A stretch of 64,000 nt of DNA, from contig NZ_JAINFJ010000008.1 of assembly GCF_019966595.1 (NCBI RefSeq), positions 62,001 to 126,000 on the forward strand, read 5' to 3'. Below, in pieces: positions 8,810 through 16,643 of the stretch. The position numbers were made by a program, and so were the translations under genes. The stretch is from Oricola indica. Its GTDB lineage: Bacteria > Pseudomonadota > Alphaproteobacteria > Rhizobiales > Rhizobiaceae. How positions within the stretch are numbered: the stretch's first letter is position 1; every line of letters starts with the position of its first letter. Under the pieces are notes generated by a model. It was not told the DNA's origin, did not search any database, and saw only the letters and a program-made list of their open reading frames with translations.

Positions 8810-9298
8810 ATGTGGCTACGGACAGCATCGCAGGATGATCTCGAGACCATCAGCGCCATGTTGTCCGAGACATGGCACGCCACCTATGACAGCATCTACG
8901 GCAAGGAGAAGGTCGCCGAACTGACCGAGGCCTGGCATTCCGTGCCGGCGCTCAAGCAGCGGCTGTCGAAGCCGCGCTCCGAGTTCATCGTCTGCGACGA
9001 CGGCGCGGAGATCACCGGCATGGCCTTCGTCAGCCAGATCGACTCCGAAACCTCCATGCTGCACCAGCTCTATGTGCGCCCGTCCGCGCAAGGGCAGGGC
9101 GTCGGCAAGAAACTGCTGATCGAGATGGAAGCCTGCTTCCCGGACGTCCGCAAGATCCGCCTCGAAGTCGAGGAGGCCAACGACCGCGCCATCGCCTTTT
9201 ATGAACGCGAAGGCTTCAAGAGGGTCGACACCACTCCCGATTGCGGCGTCAAGGGCTCCGGCATCCCGGCCGTGATCATGGAAAAGGTGATCTGGTAG
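8810..9298 (+). CDS. GNAT family N-acetyltransferase downstream of gatB
   Basis: The 162-residue protein has GNAT features: an N-terminal strand-helix (MWLRTASQDDLETI), the central LHQLYVRPSAQGQGVGKKLL with the acetyl-CoA loop (QGQGVGKKLL), and ANDRAIAFYEREGFKRV near the end. It acetylates an unidentified amine. A GGGGGAG ribosome site precedes the ATG, and the 20-bp gap suggests cotranscription with gatB. It closes the conserved block before the accessory segment that starts at about 9.3 kb. Confidence 0.9.
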   Translation: MWLRTASQDDLETISAMLSETWHATYDSIYGKEKVAELTEAWHSVPALKQRLSKPRSEFIVCDDGAEITGMAFVSQIDSETSMLHQLYVRPSAQGQGVGKKLLIEMEACFPDVRKIRLEVEEANDRAIAFYEREGFKRVDTTPDCGVKGSGIPAVIMEKVIW

Positions 9299-9400
9299 GC
9301 GGTTGATCGCAGAATGGGCCGAAGCGGCCCGGATTTCGGCGGTTCAGACGCGGTGGGATGTTCGCCCGGGATACGGCGAAGGACGGCTTTGAGCCCGAGA

Positions 9401-10039
9401 TCAACAAGACTGCGCTTTGCCGGCCTGTCCGCTCTGATCGGCGTGAAGTGAAGCGTGCCTCAATATTTCTTTCGCGGACTGGCCCGCGGCCGAGCGGATC
9501 TCCCTGGCCAAGTCGGAGTCCGGAAGCGCCCGCGAAAGGACCATTCCTCCAACGCAAAGGGCGCTGATCGCCTGTGCCCATTGCTTTGCCTCGTCCTTCT
9601 CCCCGGACATATTCGCCTGAAACAGAGAGACCATCGCCTCGAGCAAGACCTGCAAAGATTTTTGTGCGTCTGCTCCACCCCGGGCGATGTCGGACGGCAA
9701 AGCGATCATCGGGCACTGGCCGTCCAGATCGTTCAGGTGCTCGGGCGACAGATAGGCGTCGATCATCTGAAACGCCATCTCGGGTTTCAGATTGGTCACG
9801 TCCACGCCGGCGTCCTCGCGCCATACCGCGCCACGCCCCATCAAGAAGCTCATCACGGCTTCGCTGAACAGGTCTTCCTTGTTCTTGAAGTGGTTGTAGA
9901 ACCCGCCGCGCGTCAGCCCGGCCGCCTGCATCACCATGTCTATCGAAACACCGTTGAAGCCGTGCCGGTTGAACAACATGCGGGCTGTCTCGACAATCTT
10001 CGCGCGCGTTTTCTTTTTATGGTCAGCGCTGTACGGCAT
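9401..10039 (-). CDS. TetR family transcriptional regulator
   Basis: The 212-residue product starts at MPYSADHKKK, preceded by CGGAGGAAAAC. It has a TetR helix-turn-helix at about residues 10-57, ending in AAGLTRGGFYNHFKNKEDLF. The C-terminal region contains a Cys (SALCVGGMVLSRAL), the layout of NemR/AcuR-like TetR proteins that sense reactive compounds. It is divergent from a MAPEG gene, and a 22-bp inverted repeat in the gap is a likely operator. The expected role is repression of itself and the MAPEG gene until an inducer binds. Confidence 0.9.
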   Translation of the reverse strand: MPYSADHKKKTRAKIVETARMLFNRHGFNGVSIDMVMQAAGLTRGGFYNHFKNKEDLFSEAVMSFLMGRGAVWREDAGVDVTNLKPEMAFQMIDAYLSPEHLNDLDGQCPMIALPSDIARGGADAQKSLQVLLEAMVSLFQANMSGEKDEAKQWAQAISALCVGGMVLSRALPDSDLAREIRSAAGQSAKEILRHASLHADQSGQAGKAQSC

Positions 10040-10078
10040 GTTTTCCTCCGGTGTCCGACAGCACGGTACCACGTGCTA

Positions 10079-10100
10079 AAATATGTTCTTTATCATATTT
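10079..10100. promoter_or_regulatory. Candidate TetR operator between divergent genes
   Basis: AAATATG (10079-10085) and CATATTT (10094-10100) form perfect 7-bp arms around an 8-bp AT-rich spacer. The element lies 40 bp upstream of the TetR gene start and 51 bp upstream of the MAPEG gene start. Palindromes of this size between a TetR gene and its divergent target are typical operators. The assignment is inferred from position. Confidence 0.65.
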
Positions 10101-10150
10101 AGAAACGTGCCAATCGTGTTGTCATCGCGCAAGGCAAGGAACTCCCGCTC

Positions 10151-10540
10151 ATGGCCCCCACACTGCTCCCGGTTACATTCACCTTCATTAGCGTTCTCGC
10201 GATCTGTCTCATGCCGCTCACCGGTTGGATCGGCCTCTATCGCGGCAAGACGAATATCCTGCGTGCCGACGGCGGCGACCCGACGCTTTTCAAACGCATC
10301 CGAATTCACGGCAATCTTATGGAAAACGCACCGCTTTTTGCACTTGTCCTCGGCGCGTCCGAGACCGCCGGCCTAGGGTCGTCATGGCTCTGGCTGGCAG
10401 TGGCCACTTTTCTGGCAGGGCGTGTCCTGCACTACATGCTCTACGACAAAAAGACACGCGGCGTGGCGATGTCTGTGACATTGCTGCCGGGCTTGGTGAT
10501 GGGGTTCTGGCTTCTGTTTCAACTGCAAAGCCAGGTCTAG
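10151..10540 (+). CDS. MAPEG family membrane protein
   Basis: The 129-residue product has four hydrophobic segments and the MAPEG signature around KRIRIHGNLMENAPLFALVLG (about residues 48-68), followed by GRVLHYMLYDKKTRG. MAPEG proteins are small inner-membrane proteins, some of which are glutathione-dependent transferases or peroxidases. The divergent TetR gene suggests that it responds to a toxic electrophile or lipid peroxide. Substrate is unknown. Confidence 0.88.
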   Translation: MAPTLLPVTFTFISVLAICLMPLTGWIGLYRGKTNILRADGGDPTLFKRIRIHGNLMENAPLFALVLGASETAGLGSSWLWLAVATFLAGRVLHYMLYDKKTRGVAMSVTLLPGLVMGFWLLFQLQSQV

Positions 10541-11065
10541 ACTATCCGCATTGGGGACCGGGCTCGGGGTGACCTGAGCTGACATTCGTCGAAGTGCTTT
10601 CGTCTGGAGCGAAAGGGCAAAAGTCTCGAAGGGGACCGTCTGCGGACAGTCCGCTTCGGGCATCGAGAATGGGATAGCTGCCGCTAAGCGCGGACTGATC
10701 TCGACGGCGACTTGCGACTCCGTTGCGGCCATTTGCAATTCGAGGACCGAATGACCGCCTCTGGTCCTAAAGCGGAGATTGTCTCCACCGACGCATGGAG
10801 AAGGCCGCCTCGTCAGTTATGTAGAAAGTATTTCTCGCTATCGGTGCACGGTATCGGTAGCCTCGTTGCGGACAACTCGGCGAAGCAGTAAGGATGAGGT
10901 ATTGGCGTCAGCGAGCCGACCTTCATGTCGATAACACCGAATGGCAGCAACGAGCCCGATTCAGTCGTTTCCTCTACGGTCTTGACCGTCCGCTTCGCGA
11001 GACGCTCGTTGTGCTTGGCCGGCTCGGCACGTCGTTACACACGGGCTGTCATGCGGTTCTGCTGA
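10541..11065. other. Degenerate non-coding region between MAPEG and LysR genes
   Basis: About 525 bp hold no convincing gene. Short open frames here have no ribosome site and atypical composition. The sequence carries divergent repeat-like phrases such as GGACAGTCCGCTTC and CGAATGGCAGC (10938-10948). The latter 11-mer recurs in the non-coding stretch on the other side of the LysR/sulfotransferase pair. It looks like decayed intergenic repeat material rather than a gene. Confidence 0.5.
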
Positions 11066-12022
11066 TCAGGCCGTCATTGTGGGAAGCTCACGCTCCACCA
11101 GTCGATCTGCTTCGTTGTGAAGCTCGACATAGGTGCCGATCACGAGTTCCCTGATCCATTTCGATGCCGGATCGTTGGCGAGGCGCGATGACCAGAAGAA
11201 ACGGGTTCGAAACGGCGACGGAGTGATCTGCGGGACAAGCGGGCGCAGCCCGTATGTCTGCATGTCCCAAGCCATGAGCACGCGCGGGAACGTGCCGATG
11301 AGATCGCTGCTCGCCAGCAGCGGGCCAAGGCTCGAGAATTCCGAGATCAGGGCGCCGATGGTGCGGTCCGGCGGATCGCGGTCGGCGGGCTTGTCGAGCG
11401 GACTGGCCGACTCGTTGGCGATGTTTACCTGCACATGCGGATAGCGCGACCAGGCCGCGGGCCCCCAGTTGGAAAGCGCAGGGTGGCCGGCGCGCACGAA
11501 ACTCGTCCACTGGAAAGCCGGAACCTCGACCTCCTCGAGGCCATCGGGAAGCCGCGTCTCGCCGCCCAGATGCGCGACGTCGACCAGCCCTTCCGCCACC
11601 GCCTCGTAGACCTGCCGCGGGGCCGACAGCCATTCCAGTCGCGCGGCCGGCGCAGCCTGATGAAGCCTGTTCACGACTTCCGACAGCATCTTCCCCACGA
11701 TCGGGCAGGCCACGCGGAAAACGCGGTCGCTCGTGGCTGGAACGAATGGTTCCGGCAGGGCGAGAACGCGCTTAATGCTGCGCAGGATCGGTCGCACGTC
11801 GTCGATCAGCGTGAGGGCGAACGGGCTCGGCTGCATGCGCCCGCCGACCTTGACCAGAAGGGGATCGCCGACCTGATCGCGCAGCCGCGCCAGCGCGTGG
11901 CTGATGGCCGAGGGCGTCTTTCCAAGTTTCGCGGCGGCCGAAGCCACGCTGCCTTCCAGCATGAGCGCTTCGAAGACGACCAGCAAATTCAGGTCGATGC
12001 GGTGCAGCTGAATTTCCTTCAT
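11066..12022 (-). CDS. LysR family transcriptional regulator
   Basis: The 318-residue protein opens with the LysR winged helix (HRIDLNLLVVFEALMLEGSVASAAAKLGKTPSAISHALARLRDQVGDPLLVK, about residues 7-59) followed by a periplasmic-binding-like effector domain. The N-terminal pattern (DLNLLVVFEAL, QPSPFAL) is of the NodD/NahR-like branch. It reads away from a sulfotransferase gene whose start lies about 100 bp off, so it may control that gene. The effector is unknown. Confidence 0.92.
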   Translation of the reverse strand: MKEIQLHRIDLNLLVVFEALMLEGSVASAAAKLGKTPSAISHALARLRDQVGDPLLVKVGGRMQPSPFALTLIDDVRPILRSIKRVLALPEPFVPATSDRVFRVACPIVGKMLSEVVNRLHQAAPAARLEWLSAPRQVYEAVAEGLVDVAHLGGETRLPDGLEEVEVPAFQWTSFVRAGHPALSNWGPAAWSRYPHVQVNIANESASPLDKPADRDPPDRTIGALISEFSSLGPLLASSDLIGTFPRVLMAWDMQTYGLRPLVPQITPSPFRTRFFWSSRLANDPASKWIRELVIGTYVELHNEADRLVERELPTMTA

Positions 12023-12121
12023 GACCGCTGAAAACCTTTCGTTTGAGGCCCGGCCCGTCTTTCGCCAAGCTCACCCTACGTCAGAACTCCACTGCTAACC
12101 AACGTGAAAGGAACCCAGGCG

Positions 12122-12757
12122 ATGGGACTGAGAATTATTGGCTCCGGCTACGGCCGCACAGGCACGATGTCGACGAAGATGGCGCTGGAACAGCTCGGTT
12201 TCGGCCCCTGTCACCACATGGTCGAGGTGATGGGCAACCCGGCACAACCGCCCCATTGGACCGCGATCGCCGCCGGCGCTGAACCCGATTGGGCCGAGGT
12301 CTTCGCCGGCTATGACGCCCAGGTCGATTTTCCGGGCGCCTCCGTCTGGCACGAATTGTCCATCGCCTTTCCGGACGCGAAGGTGATCCACACGGAACGC
12401 CCGGAAGAGGAATGGTGGGCCAGCTATTCCGCGACGATCGGCAAGTTCTTCCAACATCGCGAGGGCCTGGACTTGCCGCCGCCGGTTGCTGCGGTCTTCG
12501 AGACGATGGACAAGCTGCTGGTGGAGGGAGTGTTCGGCGGACTCGATCGGGAAAGCTCTCTTTCCGCCTACCGCAGCAACAACGAAAAGGTGCGCGCCAC
12601 AATCCCGTCAGAGCGGCTGCTGGTCTTCACCCCCGCCGACGGTTGGGAGCCGCTCTGCCGCTTCCTCGACGTGCCGGTGCCTGCCGGCGAATTCCCGCGC
12701 AGCAACGCCCGCGACGAATTCTGGGCGCTGTTCGGAGGCGAACCGGAGCTGGCCTGA
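12122..12757 (+). CDS. Sulfotransferase family protein (P-loop)
   Basis: The 211-residue product begins with the sulfotransferase 5'-phosphosulfate loop GYGRTGTMSTKMAL (about residues 9-22), continues with HELSIAFPDAKVIHTERPEEEWWASY (the 3'-phosphate region) and ends with FTPADGWEPLCRFLDVPVP, typical of the short branch related to eukaryotic-like sulfotransferases. Such enzymes use PAPS to sulfate small molecules or glycans; some members of this branch are uncharacterised. AAGGAA before the ATG at 12122 supports this start over the GTG at 12104. It is divergent from the LysR gene. Confidence 0.85.
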   Translation: MGLRIIGSGYGRTGTMSTKMALEQLGFGPCHHMVEVMGNPAQPPHWTAIAAGAEPDWAEVFAGYDAQVDFPGASVWHELSIAFPDAKVIHTERPEEEWWASYSATIGKFFQHREGLDLPPPVAAVFETMDKLLVEGVFGGLDRESSLSAYRSNNEKVRATIPSERLLVFTPADGWEPLCRFLDVPVPAGEFPRSNARDEFWALFGGEPELA

Positions 12758-13122
12758 TACCGCCGGTTGCCCGCAACCTAAATCCGTTGCCGGAATGAGA
12801 GCCGCCGTTCGCGCGTCCGAAGTGAACGGCGGTGAAGTCCGTTAAGCCGACCTCAGTGGCTCCCAGTAAGAAAGCCCGCTTTCCGCCCGCAATTGACCTT
12901 CGATAAACCAGAGGCGAATGGCAGCTTCCGGGATGGCTGAAAATGACCGCTCATGGCCGAAATGCGGGCGCGAAGCTGCCGATAGCATGGTCGAGACGAA
13001 GTGCGACAAAGGTCAGTGTTGTCCGCTTCGCAAACGCCGGCGGTCGATTGATTGACCGGCGAGAATTTGCCGAAACGGTCATGTGTCCCTGGTCGTTTAA
13101 GGGATGCGCATGAAACCCCGCG
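12758..13122. other. Degenerate non-coding region after the sulfotransferase gene
   Basis: About 365 bp without a credible gene. It includes GCCCGCTTTCCGCCCGC, CGAATGGCAGC (12915-12925) and similar motifs, like the region at 10541-11065. Open frames crossing it on the minus strand continue into antisense of real genes and are shadows. Confidence 0.5.
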
Positions 13123-13536
13123 TTACCGCGTTTCGTTTCCCTCCGGGTCGTATATCTGCACCACGGAACATTCGATCACGTAGTCCCGTGCCTCCGGATC
13201 GCAGGTGGCGTCGGCGGCGTTTTGGGCGATCTGCTCGCTCGGCAGCCCGCAGATCACCTCGTGCCAGTGCAGGCCTTCCTGGTGCTGGACGAAGATATCG
13301 ACGCTCCAGCCGGCCGGCTGGCACCAGTTGGTGCGGATGCAGTCCTCGTCGCGCGCGCCCGTCTCCATGCATTGCGCGACGGCGCAGGCGAAGCCTTCCT
13401 CCGGCGTTGCGCCCATGCACACGCCGCTTCCCTGTTCCGGGGCCTGTACGAAGGCGATGCCCTTGGGCCCGTCCTGCGCGGCGGCGGGAAATGCGGCCAG
13501 CGCCGCGATGACGAGGATGTGAATGGGCCTGATCAT
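13123..13536 (-). CDS. Secreted cysteine-rich protein of unknown function
   Basis: The start MIRPIHILVIAALAAFPAAAQ, with GGGAGAG upstream, encodes a signal peptide cleaved after AAA or AAAQ (about residue 20) and a mature part of about 117 residues. It has eight cysteines (GVCMG, FACAVAQCM, EDCIRTNWCQPAGW, EVICGL, ATCDPEARDYVIECS), suggesting disulfides in the periplasm. The layout is loosely like DUF4189 proteins (GIAF, ACAVAQC, NWCQPAGW), a low-confidence suggestion. It is divergent from the DM13 operon, with 88 bp between starts. Confidence 0.7.
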   Translation of the reverse strand: MIRPIHILVIAALAAFPAAAQDGPKGIAFVQAPEQGSGVCMGATPEEGFACAVAQCMETGARDEDCIRTNWCQPAGWSVDIFVQHQEGLHWHEVICGLPSEQIAQNAADATCDPEARDYVIECSVVQIYDPEGNETR

Positions 13537-13624
13537 GAAGCTCTCCCGAACGTGACCGCCGCAGGCTAGCACGCCGCGCCAAACGGGCATACGTTTGTCG
13601 CGCTGGTCCAGGGGGAGAAGCAAG

Positions 13625-14107
13625 ATGATCCGTTTCCTGAAAATCGCCATTCCCGTTTTCATCGTCGGCTTCGTCGCGGGCAACGCCTTCTGGTATCTGG
13701 CGTCTCCGCTCTGGATCGACCGCGAGGTCAACGAGGTGCTGCCGGCCGAGTTCATGGCGACAGCCCTCAAGGAAGGCCGCTTTCGCGATGCCGATCTCGC
13801 GCACAAGGGCGAGGGCAGGGCGCAGATCATGCGCAGCGCCGCCGGCACATCGCTGGTGCGCCTGACCGAATTCACCGTCACCAACGGCCCCGATCTCGAG
13901 GTCTGGCTGGTCAAGGCGCCGGACCCGCAGTCCTCCGACGACGTCAAGCAGAGCGAGTGGGTCTCGCTCGGTCCGCTCAAGGGCAACAAGGGCGACCAGA
14001 CCTATCTCGTGCCCGATGGCACCGACATCGACGCCTATGGCTCCGTCGTCATCTGGTGCGAACAGTTCGGCGTCCTCTTTTCGCCGGCCACGCTCACCGA
14101 GGTCTGA
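13625..14107 (+). CDS. DM13 domain protein with N-terminal membrane anchor
   Basis: The start preceded by GGGGGAGAAG gives 160 residues: an N-terminal anchor (FLKIAIPVFIVGFVAGNAFWYL) and a DM13 domain from about residue 55 (GEGRAQIM, LTEFTVTNGPDLEVWLVKA, LGPLKGNKGDQTYLVPDGTD, SVVIWCEQFGVLFSPATL). The single conserved Cys in WCEQF is characteristic. DM13 domains are proposed electron-transfer or hydroxylation modules, but that is unproven. It is the first of four genes (DM13, DUF427, Tag-like, GNAT) with gaps of at most 7 bp or overlaps. Confidence 0.88.
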   Translation: MIRFLKIAIPVFIVGFVAGNAFWYLASPLWIDREVNEVLPAEFMATALKEGRFRDADLAHKGEGRAQIMRSAAGTSLVRLTEFTVTNGPDLEVWLVKAPDPQSSDDVKQSEWVSLGPLKGNKGDQTYLVPDGTDIDAYGSVVIWCEQFGVLFSPATLTEV

Positions 14108-14110
14108 TCC

Positions 14111-14497
14111 ATGTCCCGCGCAACGATCCACAATCCCGACAATGACGCCCATTTCATGCGGATCAAGCCGGTGCGCGCTGCCGTGCGCGTCGGTCGCGGT
14201 TCGACGCTGCTTGCCGAATCGCGCAACGCGCTGTGGGTGCTGGAAAACGGCCGGGACGTCTACGACCCGGTGATCTACATACCGGAGGCCGACATCGCCG
14301 GACCGCTGGAACCGGTGGCCGGAAAAACCACCCATTGCCCGCTGAAGGGCGACGCCTCCTATTTCACGCTGAACGGCGAGGAGATCGCCTGGACCTATGA
14401 CCGGCCGTTCGAATGGTCGCAGCAATTGCGCGGCCATGTCGCGTTCGATGCCGGCAAGGTGACGATCGAGGTGACCGGGACCGATGCGCTCGTTTGA
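14111..14497 (+). CDS. DUF427 domain protein
   Basis: The 128-residue product shows the DUF427 fold markers: VGRGSTLLAESRNALWVLENGRDVYDPVIYIPEADI, then THCPLKGDASYFTLNGEEIAWTYDRPFEW, with the conserved CPLKG-ASY motif. DUF427 proteins are small cytoplasmic beta-barrels of unknown biochemical role. It begins 3 bp after the DM13 gene and overlaps the Tag-like gene by 14 bp, so it is surely cotranscribed with them. Confidence 0.9.
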   Translation: MSRATIHNPDNDAHFMRIKPVRAAVRVGRGSTLLAESRNALWVLENGRDVYDPVIYIPEADIAGPLEPVAGKTTHCPLKGDASYFTLNGEEIAWTYDRPFEWSQQLRGHVAFDAGKVTIEVTGTDALV

Positions 14498-15152
14498 TGA
14501 AATCTTCGCGATCGCCGCGGAACGCAAGGGCGGCGCAGACGCCTTGAACCCTCTTCTGGAGCCGCCATCCGCCCAAGCCGATCTTGCCGCCATCCCGGAT
14601 AATCGCTGGCTCGCCCAGTCGACGAAATGCATCTTCAACGCCGGCTTCAACTGGAAGGTCGTCGAGGCGATGTGGCCGGGCTTCGAGGCGGCGTTCGAGG
14701 GATTCGATCTCGGCCGCTGCGCCATGCTGAACGACGAGGATATCGCCCGTCTGGCCTCCGATACCCGAATCGTCCGCCATGGCGGCAAGATCCGCTCCGT
14801 GCAGGAAAACGCGGTTTTCTTCGCGGGGCTGGCGAAGGAACACGGATCTGTCGGCAAATTCATCGCCGACTGGCCGGACGAGGATTATGCCGGCCTCCTG
14901 GCTTTCCTGAAGAAAAGGGGCTCGCGCCTCGGCGGCAATACCGGGCAATATTTCCTGCGCTTCATGGGCAAGGACAGCTACGTGCTGTCGCGCGACGTCG
15001 TGGCCCGGCTGATCGCCGAGGGCGTGATCGACAAGGAGCCGACCTCGAAATCGGCCATGGCCGCCGTGCAGGAGGCGTTCAACACGTGGCGCAGACAGTC
15101 CGGCCGTTCGCAAAAGGAAATCAGCCGCACGCTGGCGATGAGCATAGGGTAG
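14484..15152 (+). CDS. DNA-3-methyladenine glycosylase I (Tag)-family protein with altered active site
   Basis: The 222-residue protein matches the HhH-GPD-like Tag fold: AGFNWKVVEAMWPGFEAAFEGFD, DTRIVRHGGKIRSVQENA and LGGNTGQYFLRFMGKDSYVLSRDVVARL. Classical Tag proteins open with Cys-Gly-Trp and a His that, with a C-terminal His/Cys pair, bind zinc. Here the N-terminus (MRSFDEIFAIAAERKGG) lacks them, and the position of the E. coli Tag Glu38 before the AGxxW motif appears to be Cys (KCIFNAGFNW). Base excision is therefore uncertain. The gene overlaps DUF427 by 14 bp and precedes a GNAT gene by 7 bp. Confidence 0.85.
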   Translation: MRSFDEIFAIAAERKGGADALNPLLEPPSAQADLAAIPDNRWLAQSTKCIFNAGFNWKVVEAMWPGFEAAFEGFDLGRCAMLNDEDIARLASDTRIVRHGGKIRSVQENAVFFAGLAKEHGSVGKFIADWPDEDYAGLLAFLKKRGSRLGGNTGQYFLRFMGKDSYVLSRDVVARLIAEGVIDKEPTSKSAMAAVQEAFNTWRRQSGRSQKEISRTLAMSIG

Positions 15153-15159
15153 TGCGGCG

Positions 15160-15633
15160 ATGGACATGCCGGTTGGAAACGCTGTCATAAGGGACGCCGT
15201 GGAGGCCGACGTCGCGGCGCTTGCGGCGATCTTTGCCGCCGACGACAAGGGCGGGCATGGCGACACGGCCGATCCCTCGGCTTTGCCTGCTTATCTCGCC
15301 GCATTCCGGACAATCGAGAACAGCCCGGACAATCGGTTGTTCGTGATCGAATTCGCTGGCGAGGTCGTCGGCACGGCCCAGGTCACCTTCATCACGTCGC
15401 TTTCAGGGCGCGGCTCGACGAAGATGACGATCGAGGCCGTGCAGATTCGCGGCGACATGCGCGGCCATCGCCTTGGCGAACGGCTGATGCGGCATTGCAT
15501 CGAATTCGGCCGGGCGCGGGACGTGGCGCTGGTCGACCTGATGTCGAACGGCGTGCGCACCGACGCGCACCGCTTCTATGAGCGGCTCGGCTTCGTGAAG
15601 TCGCATGCCGGGTTCAAGATGAAACTCCGGTGA
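15160..15633 (+). CDS. GNAT family N-acetyltransferase
   Basis: The 157-residue product contains the GNAT core: EFAGEVVGTAQVTFI, MTIEAVQIRGDMRGHRLGERLMRHCIEFG with the acetyl-CoA loop (RGHRLGERLM), then VALVDLMSNGVRTDAHRFYERLGF. This resembles the branch acting on small amines or antibiotics, but the substrate cannot be predicted. Last gene of the DM13-DUF427-Tag-like operon. Confidence 0.9.
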   Translation: MDMPVGNAVIRDAVEADVAALAAIFAADDKGGHGDTADPSALPAYLAAFRTIENSPDNRLFVIEFAGEVVGTAQVTFITSLSGRGSTKMTIEAVQIRGDMRGHRLGERLMRHCIEFGRARDVALVDLMSNGVRTDAHRFYERLGFVKSHAGFKMKLR

Positions 15634-15716
15634 ACCGGCAGGCCATCTGCCCTTGCATTCGCCTTGTTGCAGCGCCATAAGCGGGGGAGCGAGAACACGC
15701 GCCGGAACAGATCACG

Positions 15717-16115
15717 ATGATGAAATTCCTCACCCGCTTCTTCACCTGGTGGAACGGCCAGACGCTCAACACGCAGTTCTATACATGGCGTAAGGGCGAG
15801 CGTGTCGGCGAGGACGAATTCGGCAATATCTACTATCAGGGCGGCAAGGACGCCGAGGGGCGCACGCGCCGCTGGGTGATCTATAACGGCTACTCGGAAG
15901 CCTCTTCCATTCCGGCCGGCTGGCACGGCTGGATGCACCACCGGACCGAGACGCCCCCTTCCAAGGAAGAATACACGCCGCGCGAATGGCAGAAGCCGCA
16001 TCGCCAGAACATGACGGGCACCGCCGGCGCATATCGTCCGCACGGCTCCATGTACAACCCGGAAAGCCGCCCTGTGGTGACCGGCGACTACGACGCCTGG
16101 ACGCCCGGCGACTGA
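15717..16115 (+). CDS. NADH:ubiquinone oxidoreductase NDUFA12-like subunit
   Basis: The 132-residue protein is the bacterial homologue of the mitochondrial complex I subunit NDUFA12/B17.2: FTWWNGQTLNTQFYTWRKGERVGEDEFGNIYYQ, RRWVIYNGYSEASSIPAGWHGWMHHRTE and a proline-rich tail. It is an accessory subunit of the peripheral arm at the membrane and occurs in alphaproteobacteria, away from the nuo operon. The start could be either ATG at 15717 or 15720. It begins the conserved block NDUFA12, DUF2155, aat. Confidence 0.93.
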   Translation: MMKFLTRFFTWWNGQTLNTQFYTWRKGERVGEDEFGNIYYQGGKDAEGRTRRWVIYNGYSEASSIPAGWHGWMHHRTETPPSKEEYTPREWQKPHRQNMTGTAGAYRPHGSMYNPESRPVVTGDYDAWTPGD

Positions 16116-16214
16116 CGGAAATTTCGCCGCCCGGGTCGAATTTTTTCCGCGCTTCTGCCACAAGTTGGGTCTAGTGATTCCATCGAGAGACGGAACCGGG
16201 ACGAAATCGGGATC

Positions 16215-16640
16215 ATGATGCGCGCATTTTTCAGAATTTCTGCAGGAGCGGCGGTGCTGGCGGCAATGCTGGCGGCTGTTCCCGCAAACGCGGAACGCGC
16301 GCAGAATCCGGTCGCGGAGTTTTCCGGCATCGACAAGATCACCGGCCGCATCATTACCTTCGACGTCTATATCGACGAGACGGTCCAGTTCGGCGCGCTG
16401 CAGGTGACGCCGCGCGTCTGCTATTCGCGCTCGGACAACGAGGCGCCCGGATCGGATTCCTTCGTCGAGGTCGACGAGATCACGCTGGACCGCAAGATCC
16501 GCCGCATCTTTACCGGCTGGATGTATGCCGACAGCCCCGGTCTCAACGCCGTCGAACACGCGGTCTATGACGTCTGGCTGAAAAGCTGCAAGGCCAACTC
16601 CGACGTCCCGCCGCCGGACACGAGCGCTGGCGCCAACTGA
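16215..16640 (+). CDS. DUF2155 domain exported protein
   Basis: The 141-residue product has a signal peptide (cleavage near ANA-E, about residue 27) and the DUF2155 core: FSGIDKITGRIITFDVYIDETVQFGALQVTPRVCYSR, EVDEITLDRKIRRIFTGWMYADSPGLNAVEHAVYDVWLKSC. Two conserved cysteines (VCYSR, KSCK) likely form a disulfide. The family is restricted to alphaproteobacteria and its role is unknown. It is convergent with aat, with 3 bp between them. Confidence 0.92.
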   Translation: MMRAFFRISAGAAVLAAMLAAVPANAERAQNPVAEFSGIDKITGRIITFDVYIDETVQFGALQVTPRVCYSRSDNEAPGSDSFVEVDEITLDRKIRRIFTGWMYADSPGLNAVEHAVYDVWLKSCKANSDVPPPDTSAGAN

Positions 16641-16643
16641 TCC

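Noticed and set aside
10894-11154. 86-residue open frame in non-coding DNA
   Set aside because: No ribosome site, no recognised motif, and it runs into the 3' end of the LysR gene on the opposite strand.
13097-14863. 588-residue minus-strand open frame
   Set aside because: It is antisense to the DM13, DUF427 and Tag-like genes and mixes frames of low-complexity Arg/Ala; the real minus-strand gene in this area is 13123-13536 in another frame.
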